From positions 107,395 through 171,394 of the forward strand of contig MU867131.1 of assembly GCA_033725935.1 (NCBI GenBank): 64,000 nucleotides of DNA. The letters are read 5' to 3'. The translations under genes and the position numbers were made by a program. The notes under the pieces are model-generated. The model saw only the letters and a list, made by a program, of their open reading frames with translations. It was not told the origin of the DNA and ran no database searches. Numbering within the stretch: the stretch's first letter is position 1; the number at the start of each line of letters is the position of its first letter. This document shows, piece by piece, positions 35,306 to 46,171 of this stretch. The stretch is from Cladorrhinum sp. PSN259. Lineage: Eukaryota > Ascomycota > Sordariomycetes > Sordariales > Podosporaceae.

Positions 35306-36214
35306 AGTTTCACGTTATTTGCTCCTGACGGCAGGAGAAAAGACGGGGAAAAAAAAAAAAAAATGAAAAAAGATGGAAGAGGTTTCATTTTGGAAGGAGT
35401 TTTTGGAAGTATATCTTGATATTATTAACTTTGACTTTCGTTAGAGTTTAAGGAGTTATCTGATGATTTGATAACTAGAAAAACTTGATGGGTCCTTTTG
35501 TCGCTGAACCTTTTGTTGTCTGCGGCATTGTTAATGAGTGGCTGCGTAAATGAGTGGCTGCATTAAAGAGTGGCTGCAGGTCCAGGATGGGTGTCAAGGG
35601 GGTGTTGTAAAATTGCCAAGATGCCCGTCGGGTCGGGTGTGGGTCACGCTAGAAGGCCGCTGAAAATCCGGGGAAAGCATCCATGCCGACCCCAATTCCG
35701 CCCTGCCCGGTGTCAGCGCATCTGGCCAATCACAGGAGCCTTGGTAAACGAGAACCCTTCTGGCTGGCAGCTAGCTGGTCCCCTGACGTAACAATAATTT
35801 CCACTCTGACGGCAAGCATCGGCCAGAACCAAAACGGGTCCAAACTTTCTGGGAAACGAACAAACAAACCATCGCTCTAACTCGCCGAGAAGATGGCTCC
35901 CTATCGATTCGGGTCTCGTGACTCTTCAACTTCACCAACGAGCGGTGAGATTGGGTGCAACAGCTGTCACCTACCCGATTGAACAGACCCAAGAGACATC
36001 ACAATTTCCTTGACCGCCCCTATCCGTTCCGACCACCCGGGTCACTTCCGCCCTGTCTTATCTTGTTCCCTGTCTTCCGTCCGACACAGCTTCCTATCCG
36101 ATCATATGATCTGCCCAACCTTTTCCGGGCAGGATGTGAAACCCGACTTAAGATATTGCGCAATCGTTGCTCTCGAAGGCGTGCTCACCAGGATTGGCAT
36201 CTGAAATATCCGAG
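35306..36214. other. Intergenic, sulfite oxidase promoter
   Basis: It begins with the 3' region of the large gene, including an A-rich run near 35350-35363, and ends with a C/T-rich leader before the sulfite oxidase ATG. The near-repeat GAGTGGCTGC occurs three times between 35534 and 35578. No gene is seen. Confidence 0.5.
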
Positions 36215-38404
36215 ATGGCTACACGAGCTTCACGATGCGTTTCCAACAATATCTTCCCGCTGTCAGCGAGACACACCAACCTATACCAAACACTCTCATC
36301 CTGTAAACTTCGAGCTCGACCCCTATCAACTAGCGGCTTCCGCCGAGCTGCCACCGATTCGAGCCACCGCCCATCCCCAGCATCACCCAAGTTTCCCGTC
36401 CCACACAATAGAATTGCACGAGCTGCTCCGCTTAGCTTTCTGGTTGGCGGTGGTGTCATCGCCTCGTTTCTGGCTCTTACTCAACTCAACGACAACGAGA
36501 TCGAGAACCAACACGGGGAAACAACTTCCTCAGCCGATGACCGTGACCCTTCCCTTCCACGCTTGCGCCTTGCAGATATCCGCAAACACGATGGTTCCTC
36601 GTCAGAGCCATGGGTCATATTCGAGGACAAGGTTTATGATATCACGGACTGGGTTGCGGCGCACCCAGGGGGAGATGTGATTCTTCGAGCCGCCGGAGGA
36701 AGCATTGAGCCATACTGGAACATCTTCTCGATCCACAAGGCACCTCATGTCCGAGAGATCCTCCAACAGTACCTGATAGGGTTTATCGATGTGGCAGATC
36801 TTGGTGTGGATGGCCGACCTGCAGCCGAAACAATTGAGGACCCTTTCGTTGATGATCCAGTTCGTGACGCGCGCCTGATTACCCACACCTTGAAGCCTCG
36901 CAATGCCGAACCACCAAACGAAGAACTCGACCGTTCGTTCCACACACCCAACGAGCTGTTCTATGTCCGTCATCACATGTGGGTGCCGGTTGTCGAAGAA
37001 GGAAAAGTGAATCAATATGCCTTGACCATTGAACTGCCGGATGGTGAGACCAGACAGTACACCCTCGCCCAGCTGAAGGAAAGGTTCCCAACGCACAAGG
37101 TGACTGCTGTTTTGCAATGCAGTGGCAACCGAAGAAACGATATGACGCGCCACGCAGGCAAGACGAATGGTCTACAATGGGGAGTTGGCGCCATCAGCAA
37201 TGCCGAATGGGAAGGCGTGCGATTGTCCGATATACTTGCGGACGCCGGATTAAAGGTTACAAACACATCACCATTGGCCCCATCAAGCGAAGACGTAACC
37301 GACGTCAAGTCATTGCATGTCCAGTTTACCGGGCTCGAAGCTTACGGTGCCTCCATCCCTCTGCCCAAAGCTATCGACCCAGCTGGCGATGTCCTTCTCG
37401 CTTTTGGCATGAATGGCAAACCACTTCCGCGGGATCACGGTTTCCCCCTTCGCGCAGTTGTTCCAGGCAATGTCGCAGCGCGCTCAGTGAAATGGCTAAG
37501 CAAGATCGTCATCTCAGATGAAGAAAGCACCAGTCAGTGGCAGCGGCGGGATTACAAATCTTTCGGTCCGAATGAGGGTCCCAATCCGGACTGGGATCGC
37601 GCGCCCTCTATTCAGGAGATGCCTGTCACCAGTGCTATCACCGGTGTCTGGGTGGGTGATTGTGTGAGGAGAGGTCGTGTGCCCTGGATGGGTAATTACG
37701 ACAACGACAAGACTACCTCCTCCAGTTCCAAGTCAAAGATTATAGACATGGCAGCCGTCCCCAACCAGAAAGTGGGCTTCACGCCCAAAGATTCAGGGTC
37801 CTCTATGCCATGCCCTACTTCAACGCCAGCCAACGAGCCCATCGCCTTACAAGGGTACGCGTACTCGGGCGGCGGGCGGGCCGTCACGAGGGTCGATGTC
37901 TCACTTGATGGTGGATTAACTTGGGATCAAGCGGAGCTAGTCAAAGATTGTGAGGATCCTTCGACCCCATGCTACGGTAATAAGAACTGGGCGTGGACTA
38001 GATGGAGGTATACTGGCAGCCTACCCATCCTCTCTCTACCCTCATCTTCCTCGTCTCCGTCCTTGCCGGAATCGGTAAAAGAAGACTGCGAGGAGGGAAT
38101 ATTCCCCCGGCCGAAGGCACTTCAAAAGAAGAAATGCACGACTTTGATAGTCAAAGCAACGGACGACGCGTATAATACCCAGCCCGAAAGCTTCAGGGGG
38201 ATATATAATGTCAGGGGAAACCTGGCTACTGCTTGGCATAGGGTTAAGATTTGTCCAAAGTGTACTGGTGGTACTGAGGGTAAAGAAAAGGGACTGACGT
38301 GGAGCACGGGGGAGATGTACGGGTGTGGGTTTAGGAAGGAGGCGGAGGAGGTTAGGGAGGGGATGGTGAGGGGTGGCAAGGGGGAGAGTACCAAGAAGCA
38401 GTAG
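36215..38404 (+). CDS. Sulfite oxidase, mitochondrial type
   Basis: A single exon of 729 residues; I use the ATG starting MATRASRCV because it opens a mitochondrial presequence rich in Arg/Ser. A hydrophobic segment at about 74-93 (LSFLVGGGVIASFLAL) fits sorting to the intermembrane space. A cytochrome b5-like domain follows with heme ligands H150 (HPGGD) and H174 (IHKAPH), spaced exactly as in animal sulfite oxidase. The molybdopterin domain carries C302 in LQCSGNRR, the expected molybdenum ligand. The C-terminal dimerisation domain contains Ser-rich and Lys-rich insertions (near PSSSSSPSLP) that lengthen it beyond the usual about 550 residues. The enzyme oxidises sulfite to sulfate and passes electrons to cytochrome c. 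Nitrate reductase is excluded: the b5 domain is N-terminal and no FAD domain is present. Confidence 0.94.
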   Translation: MATRASRCVSNNIFPLSARHTNLYQTLSSCKLRARPLSTSGFRRAATDSSHRPSPASPKFPVPHNRIARAAPLSFLVGGGVIASFLALTQLNDNEIENQHGETTSSADDRDPSLPRLRLADIRKHDGSSSEPWVIFEDKVYDITDWVAAHPGGDVILRAAGGSIEPYWNIFSIHKAPHVREILQQYLIGFIDVADLGVDGRPAAETIEDPFVDDPVRDARLITHTLKPRNAEPPNEELDRSFHTPNELFYVRHHMWVPVVEEGKVNQYALTIELPDGETRQYTLAQLKERFPTHKVTAVLQCSGNRRNDMTRHAGKTNGLQWGVGAISNAEWEGVRLSDILADAGLKVTNTSPLAPSSEDVTDVKSLHVQFTGLEAYGASIPLPKAIDPAGDVLLAFGMNGKPLPRDHGFPLRAVVPGNVAARSVKWLSKIVISDEESTSQWQRRDYKSFGPNEGPNPDWDRAPSIQEMPVTSAITGVWVGDCVRRGRVPWMGNYDNDKTTSSSSKSKIIDMAAVPNQKVGFTPKDSGSSMPCPTSTPANEPIALQGYAYSGGGRAVTRVDVSLDGGLTWDQAELVKDCEDPSTPCYGNKNWAWTRWRYTGSLPILSLPSSSSSPSLPESVKEDCEEGIFPRPKALQKKKCTTLIVKATDDAYNTQPESFRGIYNVRGNLATAWHRVKICPKCTGGTEGKEKGLTWSTGEMYGCGFRKEAEEVREGMVRGGKGESTKKQ

Positions 38405-38940
38405 ACTTTGAGGCCGGGGGTTGGAAGGTTTTGAGGGTTTGTTTTGTTGGAACGTTATGAATGTTTGGCGCCCAATTTTTTTTTAAAGAGTTTTGAGATG
38501 GGCAATCTGCAAGGTGGCGTTTTGAGGGGCTTGGAAATAATAGGACTATTTCAATAATATGCACATGTACAAGTAATACCGCCAATACTCTTGGACAGTT
38601 GACTCGGGGTAGTTTATTGTTTAATGGAAGAAATACCACCACGACAGCCCATGATTCATGAATAAAATCTAGTAGTAGAATATCGAATATTGATGCCGCA
38701 CGTTCTATTTATGATGGGATTTATTTATTTTAAAAAAACAAAAAGAAAAGAAAAAATATCCTCGTTTTGATAAAAACCCAGTGCTTTTCCTACCTGTTAA
38801 AGCCTTCCCAATGAAACTAGCTTTCAGGCTCAGAAGGACCCAAACCTTGTTCTCAATGGGGCGGGCCAACACACATGTTTTACTTTATACCTGCTAGATC
38901 GTGAGCTTCAAGGTTTCCTCCGCCTGCCAGTGCAATATTC
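38405..38940. other. Intergenic, convergent 3' regions
   Basis: This A/T-rich stretch lies between the stops of sulfite oxidase and the minus-strand poly-Q protein. It has no coding frame of note. Confidence 0.5.
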
Positions 38941-40770
38941 CTAAAGCCCCGGACTACCACCCATCGCTTTGGCACTCTCAACACTATGCTGCAGCATAGC
39001 CAGGAACTCGGCCGTCCGTTCCGTCGTGGCTCGACTCGTCTTATTAATGTCGAGCTTGTGGTAAAAGTCACTGACAGAAGAGTAATGGTGCCACAGATCT
39101 CTCTCGGCGTTGTGTATAGCCTGTTGCAGCGTCTGCGGAACCTGTTTTGTGCCGCCTCCGTGTCCCGGCGCTGGTGACGCAGACTGCTGCTGCTGCTGCT
39201 GCTGCTGCTGTTGTTGTTGCTGTCGCTGTTGAAGACGGATCATGTTTTGATTCAGGGCGGCTATTTGTTCAGATTGAGATTTGAGTTGGTCTGATTGCTG
39301 TTTGAAGAGGGTTTTCACCAGTTCCATGAGGGGGTGGTCGTCGGATAAAACAGCGCCGGCGGGCGGTTGTTGGTGTTGTTGCTTGGATTGGTTTTCTTTC
39401 AATTCAGAAACTTGGGTCTCGAGAGACTTGACGCTTTCTGATATTATTGAAAGTGGTTCGGCTACTAATTTCGACATCTTATCAAAGTCATTCGAGATAA
39501 TCCGAGATTGAGCGGGCTCAGGCTGTTGTTTCGTGCTTAGGCTGGCCACTTCGTCTTGTAGTCTTGTCAAGCTGTCGACAATATCGTGCATAGATTCCAT
39601 CATGGTGGAAACAGCCACCGTGACACTGTTCATTTGCGTGCCGAGTTGATTACTACTGCCGTTTTCTGTTGCAGTAGTAGACTCGGAGGTTAGATCTTTA
39701 GTAGTTGCGGTAGCAGTAGCTGTCAACTTTGCCCTTGTCTGCGCAAGTTCCTTCTCTAAGTTGGCAATACGGCCCTGAAGGTCCTTGTGAAGTGAATCGT
39801 CACGCTCTGTACGGGCAGCATGATCTCTGCCGCGGTCTCCATTGATATGGTTGGAAGGGCCCAGCCCGAGCGAACGATCATCACGACTGCTCAATGGAAC
39901 GTCTCTTGCATTGTCTCTCTCTAGATTCCTCTCCCAATCTCTAGAGTCTTGTCGGTGATGATCCGGATCTGGTTTATGAACCGGATAGTCAGGTTCACGG
40001 TGGAAGCTTCGTGGTCCCGTTGGTGGCATTGATTCCCCAGTTCCAGAGATGTGGCTTGTACGTCTTATCTTTGGACTCCGGGCATCAAAGGGGGCACGCG
40101 AAGGAGACCGCTTACGAACCGGAGGAGGCCGTGCCTGCAGCTCGTGCGTATCAATGCCAGGTTCAGATTTGACCCGCGGCGGGCTTGGTGGACGGCTTGC
40201 ATGCGAACCATGGTCCCGGGGTGGGCCGATTGGAACCCAAGCTGCGTTTACCCACGACTTTTCTTGTCTCTTGAAGTAGGAATCAGCCATTCTTTGCAGG
40301 CTACTCTCGGATGGTTCACCTCGATGCTTGAGACGAGCCGCATCCGAATCCAGAAATGCGATCCATCTGTCGGCTGCGCGGGCGGTATCTGATATCTCTT
40401 TCGCAGGCTTACCGCGCTGGATTCTGCGAGCGTCGGTAAGGATTTCGACAGTGCATCTCAGAATAGTCGAGTTGGTGTTAAATCCCCGAGCGATGGCATG
40501 CCAGAAGCCCTCGTGGCCGAAGAAACCTTTGCATTCCAACAAGGCGCCGAATAGCACGGCGACATTGTTTCCGTACTTGATTTCGCGCTTCTTGGACAGA
40601 TCGTCGCGACCAATATGCTCCCACATCTCGTGGCGTTCATCGGTGTACTGGTTGGTCAACCAAGCAGCCCCCCACGGGGTATTGAAGGTCTGTTTTGCCT
40701 GAGTACTGAAACAGAACCCCCAGAGCATGATGGGCTCAATAGGTGAGGCCTTTCTCGGCGGGGCAGGCAT
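38941..40770 (-). CDS. Poly-Q coiled-coil protein of unknown function
   Basis: A single exon encodes 609 residues. Residues about 10-165 look globular, rich in Trp and charged residues (LWGFCFSTQAKQTF, AAWLTNQYTDERHEMWEHIG), and could be a DNA- or protein-binding domain, but I recognise no family. A disordered, Arg/Pro/Asp-rich stretch follows (about 185-330) with short basic clusters (VRKRSPSR, SPKIRRTS) that could be nuclear localisation signals. From about 330 to 535 the chain is predicted coiled coil and ends in a run of more than ten glutamines encoded by mixed CAG/CAA codons (plus strand 39184-39222). A short conserved-looking helical C-terminus closes it. A nuclear, chromatin-associated role is only a guess. 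Confidence 0.8.
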   Translation of the reverse strand: MPAPPRKASPIEPIMLWGFCFSTQAKQTFNTPWGAAWLTNQYTDERHEMWEHIGRDDLSKKREIKYGNNVAVLFGALLECKGFFGHEGFWHAIARGFNTNSTILRCTVEILTDARRIQRGKPAKEISDTARAADRWIAFLDSDAARLKHRGEPSESSLQRMADSYFKRQEKSWVNAAWVPIGPPRDHGSHASRPPSPPRVKSEPGIDTHELQARPPPVRKRSPSRAPFDARSPKIRRTSHISGTGESMPPTGPRSFHREPDYPVHKPDPDHHRQDSRDWERNLERDNARDVPLSSRDDRSLGLGPSNHINGDRGRDHAARTERDDSLHKDLQGRIANLEKELAQTRAKLTATATATTKDLTSESTTATENGSSNQLGTQMNSVTVAVSTMMESMHDIVDSLTRLQDEVASLSTKQQPEPAQSRIISNDFDKMSKLVAEPLSIISESVKSLETQVSELKENQSKQQHQQPPAGAVLSDDHPLMELVKTLFKQQSDQLKSQSEQIAALNQNMIRLQQRQQQQQQQQQQQQQSASPAPGHGGGTKQVPQTLQQAIHNAERDLWHHYSSVSDFYHKLDINKTSRATTERTAEFLAMLQHSVESAKAMGGSPGL

Positions 40771-41623
40771 GATTGATGAATGTCTAGTTAAATTCCTAGA
40801 TGCTAGTCTTGATACTGATTTCTAGGATGTTTGTGGTGGCATCAGTAGTAGTGCTATTGGGCCTGTCAATACACAAGGAACCAGATGGGGTGCCATGTTT
40901 TACACGTACCTGTGCCTCTGGCATCTGGGTGCGCAGGTTTTGAGGGGTAATAACTCTGTTGTTTCTACGGACTCGGATACGCGTTGACCTTTTTCTGATT
41001 TTCAGTTTTCGTGTTCCGGGTGGACCCTGGCACCCGGGGCAAAGATTTGCTTGGAATAAAATGGTTGGCTGCAGGATTAGCGGTATCGGTAAAGAAGAAG
41101 TAATAATTTTACTGGTTAGGGATGGGATCAATTCATTCGCTCAATGAGAGGTCTATTCCATTGTTGGATCAAATATTATTGCAAACGGAAAGGCATAATC
41201 AAAAGAGGGGAAAAGCGAGCGATCCGTTGACTTGTCATCAGCTAAATCCTGCCTAACAAACAAATTCCGTCCGACGGCTGTTCCGCATAAGCGGAGGCAC
41301 ATTGCCGAGAGTGCATAATTGCATACCTGATACATGTACCCTGTATAGTTCAGGGATCCAATAGGACGTCATCTTTCCGTTCTTTCCATGAAAATCGGCA
41401 TACGCTTTCCTTCCTTTCCCATGTACTGATTACTTTGACAACAGAAACGTTATAAAAATGGTTCTAGAATGATGACCCGGGGGTGCTACCACGGTTCAGG
41501 GTGCTGTGCGGTGCAGTGCTTCCCGAGTTCCTGCCACTGACGCTGCTCCCAGCAAGGACGACCCTACCCAAGTAAGCACGATTCGAAATGCCCTCCGACG
41601 AAACCTCGGCCGCCACTTGAATT
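40771..41623. other. Intergenic region
   Basis: It contains the upstream side of the poly-Q gene and the 3' side of the small membrane-protein gene. Short frames only; no supported gene or repeat. Confidence 0.5.
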
Positions 41624-42418
41624 TCATCTTTGTTCTTGCACCATCATACTTCTCACATTCTGCCTGGTCTGGCCATCTCCAAATATGCTGTTGTTAGAAT
41701 TCGACTTGCTCTTGGCATCATCCCGGCCATCCAACTTCTGCATCTTGTTCTCTTTTCCAGAGCAGCAAGACTTGCCGCCGGTTCCGCCAGTGATCGGCCG
41801 GCTTTTCTTGATCATGGGCAGCTCTTGGTTGTTCTCCTTCATTGCGACCACAGGCGTAGGGCCAGAAAGGCCGGGAACATGTTTGATCACGGGCACGGCG
41901 GCAGGCTTGTGCTGTGCTTGATTTTCACCCTCGACATTGTCCTGCTCGGCATCGACCTCATTTCCGTTGCGTTCTCCTCCCTTGATGTTCAGCAGCTTCT
42001 TTGGAATTCTAGATCCTTTGGCCTTGCGTTTATGCGCCCAGCAACATCAGATCCTGTAATATATGATATCGTACAACATCAGGACCGCCAAACCAGCAAT
42101 CATCAGAATCAGAATCCCATAGACGATGGCTCTCCAGCTATCCTTGACGGTGGCGCCGGGAATGGCAAAGGGACCCTCGTTCTCAATCTCGGTGATGGTC
42201 ATGTTGGTGAGGTCATCATGCTTGGAGAGGTCTTCATTAGGGCGGAGCCATTCCTCCCAGGACCCCTGCGGCTTATCATCGATAGTGGGTGTCAATGTTC
42301 CCCAATCAACAGTCTCGCCTGAACGACGGGCGATGGAAGCCGAATGCTGAGACTTGCCCACAATGGCAGGTGTGTCCATCTCCAGCTCCATGGCCTTGAA
42401 AAGGTTGGGGAGGTACAT
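41624..42418 (-). CDS. Small single-pass membrane protein, unknown
   Basis: Reading from the ATG at 42418, the frame encodes a soluble N-terminus and one hydrophobic helix (about residues 98-115, IVYGILILMIAGLAVLML) before a TGA at 42047. The same frame continues as coding-like sequence to 41624. A 66-nt intron at 42074-42009 (GTACGA donor, TCTAG acceptor) removes the stop and keeps frame, giving 242 residues with a basic stretch (IPKKLLNIKGG) right after the helix and a Lys/Ser/Asn-rich tail containing CC. Without splicing the product would be 123 residues. No family is recognised. The membrane it sits in is unknown; there is no cleavable signal peptide, so it could be a type II or tail-proximal anchor. 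Confidence 0.55.
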
Positions 42419-43525
42419 GGTGGTGTCGGTGGTGCTTGGTTTCTATTGAGGAGAATAGGGTAGAGTTAATGAATTATTTGAGATACAAGGAGACCAGTCT
42501 TTTAGGAAGGATATGTTGAACGAAAAGAGAAGCGGAAGATTGGAGAGGTCAAGCTGACGATGAACAATGCGGCGACAGACGAGCAGCGGTCAATGACCTT
42601 CGGGGGGGTATTTGATAAGGCAAATCGTAGATATCGATTAACATTGTCGAGTTGCTGTCTGTCTCCTATATTCTCGAATCAAAGAACAAGGAAAAGGAAA
42701 AGAGAGAAGTGGAAGAATGAGGAATGTTGTAAACCGAGAAAAGAGAGCACACAAATGAGCTCAGTGAGAAATTTGAGCATTTTATAATCATCAGAGCCCT
42801 AGATATCCGGGCCGATTCGGACCGAAGGGTCGGTGGCGCGAATGTTGACGATACTAAGGTTATCGTGGGGGATTTAAGTTGGTGGTTGTGGTGGTTTTAC
42901 GGCTGTACGACAACTGCCGTCTTATCAAACTTTCCCAAGGACCCAACCTGGATGCTGATGCATTACGCTTACTTTATGCATCAAAACTTCAGATGTGTAT
43001 CAACAATCTTTCAAGGTTGTTCGAGGTAGAGCATTGATTTTCCACTCAGTGATAACCACGGACCTTTCGAGCTGTCCCAATCATGCTCCACACGCCACGA
43101 GCGTAGATGACTAGGCCAAAGGTTCTTTACAGTTGAGGCATCAGATGTGGAAAACAAAAGTTGAAAATATAATATATATATATCTGTAACTCTTTTCCAC
43201 TTTTTGGTGATCTTCTTAGTTGGCATCACACGAAATATTTGGAAAGTGGTTGACATTCGACGGTTGGGATATTCTCAGTCTTGGACCCAATCAGGCACCA
43301 CTAAAACCAGGCGTACGTCATATAGGGCCGATGTTTCCCAACATTCTCGACGGAACGGGGCGTGAAGGCCCAACCGAACGGTAAAACGTCCATCCTGTCG
43401 CATGTGATTCCACACCTCGGGTGGTACGAATATCTAATGCATTTTTTAAAAGTAAATTCGTTCCCACGTACCAAAATCTTCAAGATGGATGAAAGACTGA
43501 TGCGCATACCATCTTCACCTAAACC
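42419..43525. promoter_or_regulatory. Divergent promoter region
   Basis: These 1.1 kb separate the divergent starts of the membrane-protein and hydrolase genes. An AT dinucleotide run (near 43170-43184) and a C-poor region are present, but no recognised regulatory motif. No gene is supported. Confidence 0.4.
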
Positions 43526-45127
43526 ATGTTAACACACTCCACCATCAATTTGGTGCTGATCCGCAGCGCCATCTTCTGTCTTCAATGTGCTCCATTAGTC
43601 GAAGCCATCCTCCTCTTCCCACTTTTATACGGAACCATTTCAAACCACAAACCAATATCACCTCCACTCATTATTCTCGCATCCCTCCTCGCCCTCGAAG
43701 CAGCATATTATCTCGCCTTCTACCGCCCCCACAAAGCCCGCCTCTTAACCACAAAAGCCACACATCCAAGCCCGTCCTTGACCCGCAGCCAAAGACAAGC
43801 CCTCTTTGACAAATGCGCAGCAAACATTCCCGACTTTGAATTCTACATCCGCGGCTGGTTCCTCAACGCCCCTCTATCAGAAATTCACCGCGACAATGTG
43901 CGAGAATTCCTCCTCTGGGCGTTCTTCGACCACGATCACGACGACAACTCCACCCCTCTCTCCCCCGAGTCGGAATCCCAAATCAACTCCCTGATTACCC
44001 AATGCGAAACTCTACTCAACCAAAAATTCCCTCCAGGCCGTGGACCTCCGACCACCAGATCCCTCCGTCTAACCATCGACCCCATCCAGACCAGATACCG
44101 CTCTGTACTCTGGTTCTTCATCATAACCCTGACAGACGCCATAACACACCTCCACCTCCAGTACCTTGGTAATTTTACTTACCACGCGCCCTCAAACTCA
44201 CCACAATCCTCCTTCCCACCTCGTCTCTCTCATTTACCATGGGTAGGACAAAAACCTTCCTCGGCAAAAAGCGCAAGCTACTACCTCCGTCCACACCCAC
44301 CTGGGTCTTCAAACCTTCCCGTAGTCTTCCTTCACGGTATCGGAATCGGTCTCTGGCCTTACCGGTCCTTCCTCTCCTCCCTTGCCCCAACCTCGGGCGT
44401 TTTGGCTCTCGAGCTCCTCCCCATTTCATCCCGACTGACATCCCCCCTGCTATCCAAGCCACAGTTCCAATCAGAACTCACCCACATCATATCAACTCTG
44501 GGATGGGACAAGACAGGCTTCGTGCTGGTTACGCACAGCTACGGTTCGGTCTTAGCCACCCACCTCATCCATTCTCCCGCCATATCGCCCTGCATTAAGG
44601 GGATAGTATTAGTAGATCCCGTCACGATCTTGCTGCACCTACCGGCCGTAGCGTACAACTTTACGCGACGGCAACCGAAGAAAGCAAACGAACACCAGTT
44701 GCATTATTTCGCCAGTACGGATCTGGGAATTGCAGAGGGACTAGGGCGGTACTTCTTTTGGAGGGAGAATATCATTTGGAAGGAGGAATTACTGAGTAGC
44801 GAGCGAAAAGTGGCCGTTGCTCTTGCAGGGAAGGATCTGATAGTTGATACGAAGAGCGTGGCGCGGTACTTGGCTGGGGAGGGCAAAGATGGGTTGAGGG
44901 AGGTTGTGCAGAGTGGAGATTATGATGAGACTAAAAGTCTGTTTGAAGAGAGTGGGGAGGGGGGGAGTAGTAGCCACTCGACTCGGTCGGGGATTGAGAT
45001 ACTCTGGTTTCCGAAACTTGACCACGCGCAGGCGTTTGAGAGTCAGAAAGACATGGAGAGCGTCTTGGATGTTGTGAGGAGGTTTTGTTTGGTCTCACAG
45101 GGGGGAGAGACGAGAAAGACCATGTGA
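43526..45127 (+). CDS. Membrane-associated alpha/beta-hydrolase
   Basis: A single exon of 533 residues. Two hydrophobic N-terminal segments (about 5-35 and 43-65) suggest membrane anchoring. The alpha/beta-hydrolase fold begins at about residue 262: the oxyanion-type HG pair is at 270-271 (VVFLHGIGIG), the nucleophile elbow THSYGS places the catalytic serine at S338, and H500 in LDHAQAF is the likely catalytic histidine. VLVDPVTILLHLP follows the elbow as in this fold. The region at 75-245 is a long N-terminal extension with no clear domain. A Gly/Ser-rich insertion precedes the final strand. It is probably an esterase or lipase-like enzyme; the substrate cannot be predicted. Confidence 0.87.
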   Translation: MLTHSTINLVLIRSAIFCLQCAPLVEAILLFPLLYGTISNHKPISPPLIILASLLALEAAYYLAFYRPHKARLLTTKATHPSPSLTRSQRQALFDKCAANIPDFEFYIRGWFLNAPLSEIHRDNVREFLLWAFFDHDHDDNSTPLSPESESQINSLITQCETLLNQKFPPGRGPPTTRSLRLTIDPIQTRYRSVLWFFIITLTDAITHLHLQYLGNFTYHAPSNSPQSSFPPRLSHLPWVGQKPSSAKSASYYLRPHPPGSSNLPVVFLHGIGIGLWPYRSFLSSLAPTSGVLALELLPISSRLTSPLLSKPQFQSELTHIISTLGWDKTGFVLVTHSYGSVLATHLIHSPAISPCIKGIVLVDPVTILLHLPAVAYNFTRRQPKKANEHQLHYFASTDLGIAEGLGRYFFWRENIIWKEELLSSERKVAVALAGKDLIVDTKSVARYLAGEGKDGLREVVQSGDYDETKSLFEESGEGGSSSHSTRSGIEILWFPKLDHAQAFESQKDMESVLDVVRRFCLVSQGGETRKTM

Positions 45128-45709
45128 GGTTGTTGGAAGGGAGAGGAGGACGAGTTGACATGAGGGGGTAGTGTCTGGTAAAAGAGAAACGATATCTCAA
45201 AAACAGTGAAACCCAGCTCGATGTGTATCAAGCTTGTAAATTAGACTTGGGTGTAGATAGAGTAGATAGAGAGTAAATAAAGAACATGTGTTAGATGTCA
45301 TGATCAGATGGGATGGCATGCTTTATTTAGCTGAGAAAGGTAGGTCGGAGGGGACTGCGGAGATAGGAAATAGGACGAGATTCCGTCTGATGATGGAAAA
45401 GCAGACACTTGACTCAGTGAGGGGACTGAGCCGTTCTACTTCCTTGGTCCCGGACCATGCGCAGCCGCAGCGTCTGGGTGGTACAAGGCCTTCGAGAGGT
45501 ACATACATGAATGTCGCGGGGGAGGTTTTGCTGGGTGCACAAGTTCTCGATAACAGAGGGGCGGGATTTGGTATATCGGGGGAATATGAAGTAAGTCTAT
45601 GCACAGGTGCGGAAGTAGATGCGTATATAGATGCCATGTGTCAGATATACAACAAGGGAAAAGCAGAAGCAAGACAAGCATGTGATGGCGTGCTTCGTGT
45701 TGGCTTCTC
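45128..45709. other. Intergenic, convergent 3' regions
   Basis: This lies between the hydrolase stop and the cupin stop. The plus-strand frame that crosses it is mostly antisense to the cupin gene. No independent gene is supported. Confidence 0.5.
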
Positions 45710-46171
45710 TCAAGGTGCCGTCGGCCCACTCCAACCCGTCAACTCGGCTTCGACGGGCGCTCCTCCACTCTGCGTCACCACCAAATGTAATTCTGTGTCA
45801 AGTGACTCGTTCAAGATTTGGTGTTCTGTCCAGGCAGAAATAAACGCAAAGTCTCCCTGCTCAAGCTCATGTCGCTGCGGTTGCGCATCCACTTCGTCGT
45901 CTTTGGGCGGCCCAAGGAGTACGCCCCTTCCGGATGATACGTGGATAATAGTTTCTTAATTTGGGGGGAAATATGGTCATTAAGTTTAGGCTTCATGTGC
46001 AACAAGAGAAAAGATAGGACCTCTTCACAGATGCAACGCAGCAACGAAGGGACTTTCTTTGGGGAAGGGAGACGTAGAAGTAAAAGACATACCTTGTTCG
46101 CCGTGATGATGTATGGGAGAGGTAGATCTTGGCTTCACTATGACAACTACATCATCAAATATGGTTGGCAT
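45710..46171 (-). CDS. Small single-domain cupin protein
   Basis: Two exons (46171-46093 and 45954-45710) join across a 138-nt intron with GTATGT donor and TTAAG acceptor, giving 107 residues. Splicing brings together the two halves of a cupin barrel: SPIHHHGEQ-ETIIHVSSGRG forms cupin motif 1 with its metal-binding histidines and glutamate, and ELEQGDFAFISAWTEHQILN forms motif 2 with the last histidine. The glutamate of the metal set is near the exon junction. Such small cupins are mononuclear metal-binding proteins (isomerases, dioxygenase-like or sugar-binding). The start is the first ATG that precedes the motif; an upstream extension is possible. Substrate unknown. Confidence 0.8.

Noticed and set aside
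45288..45959. Plus-strand frame of 223 residues
   Set aside because: More than half is antisense to the cupin gene, and the rest has no coding character.
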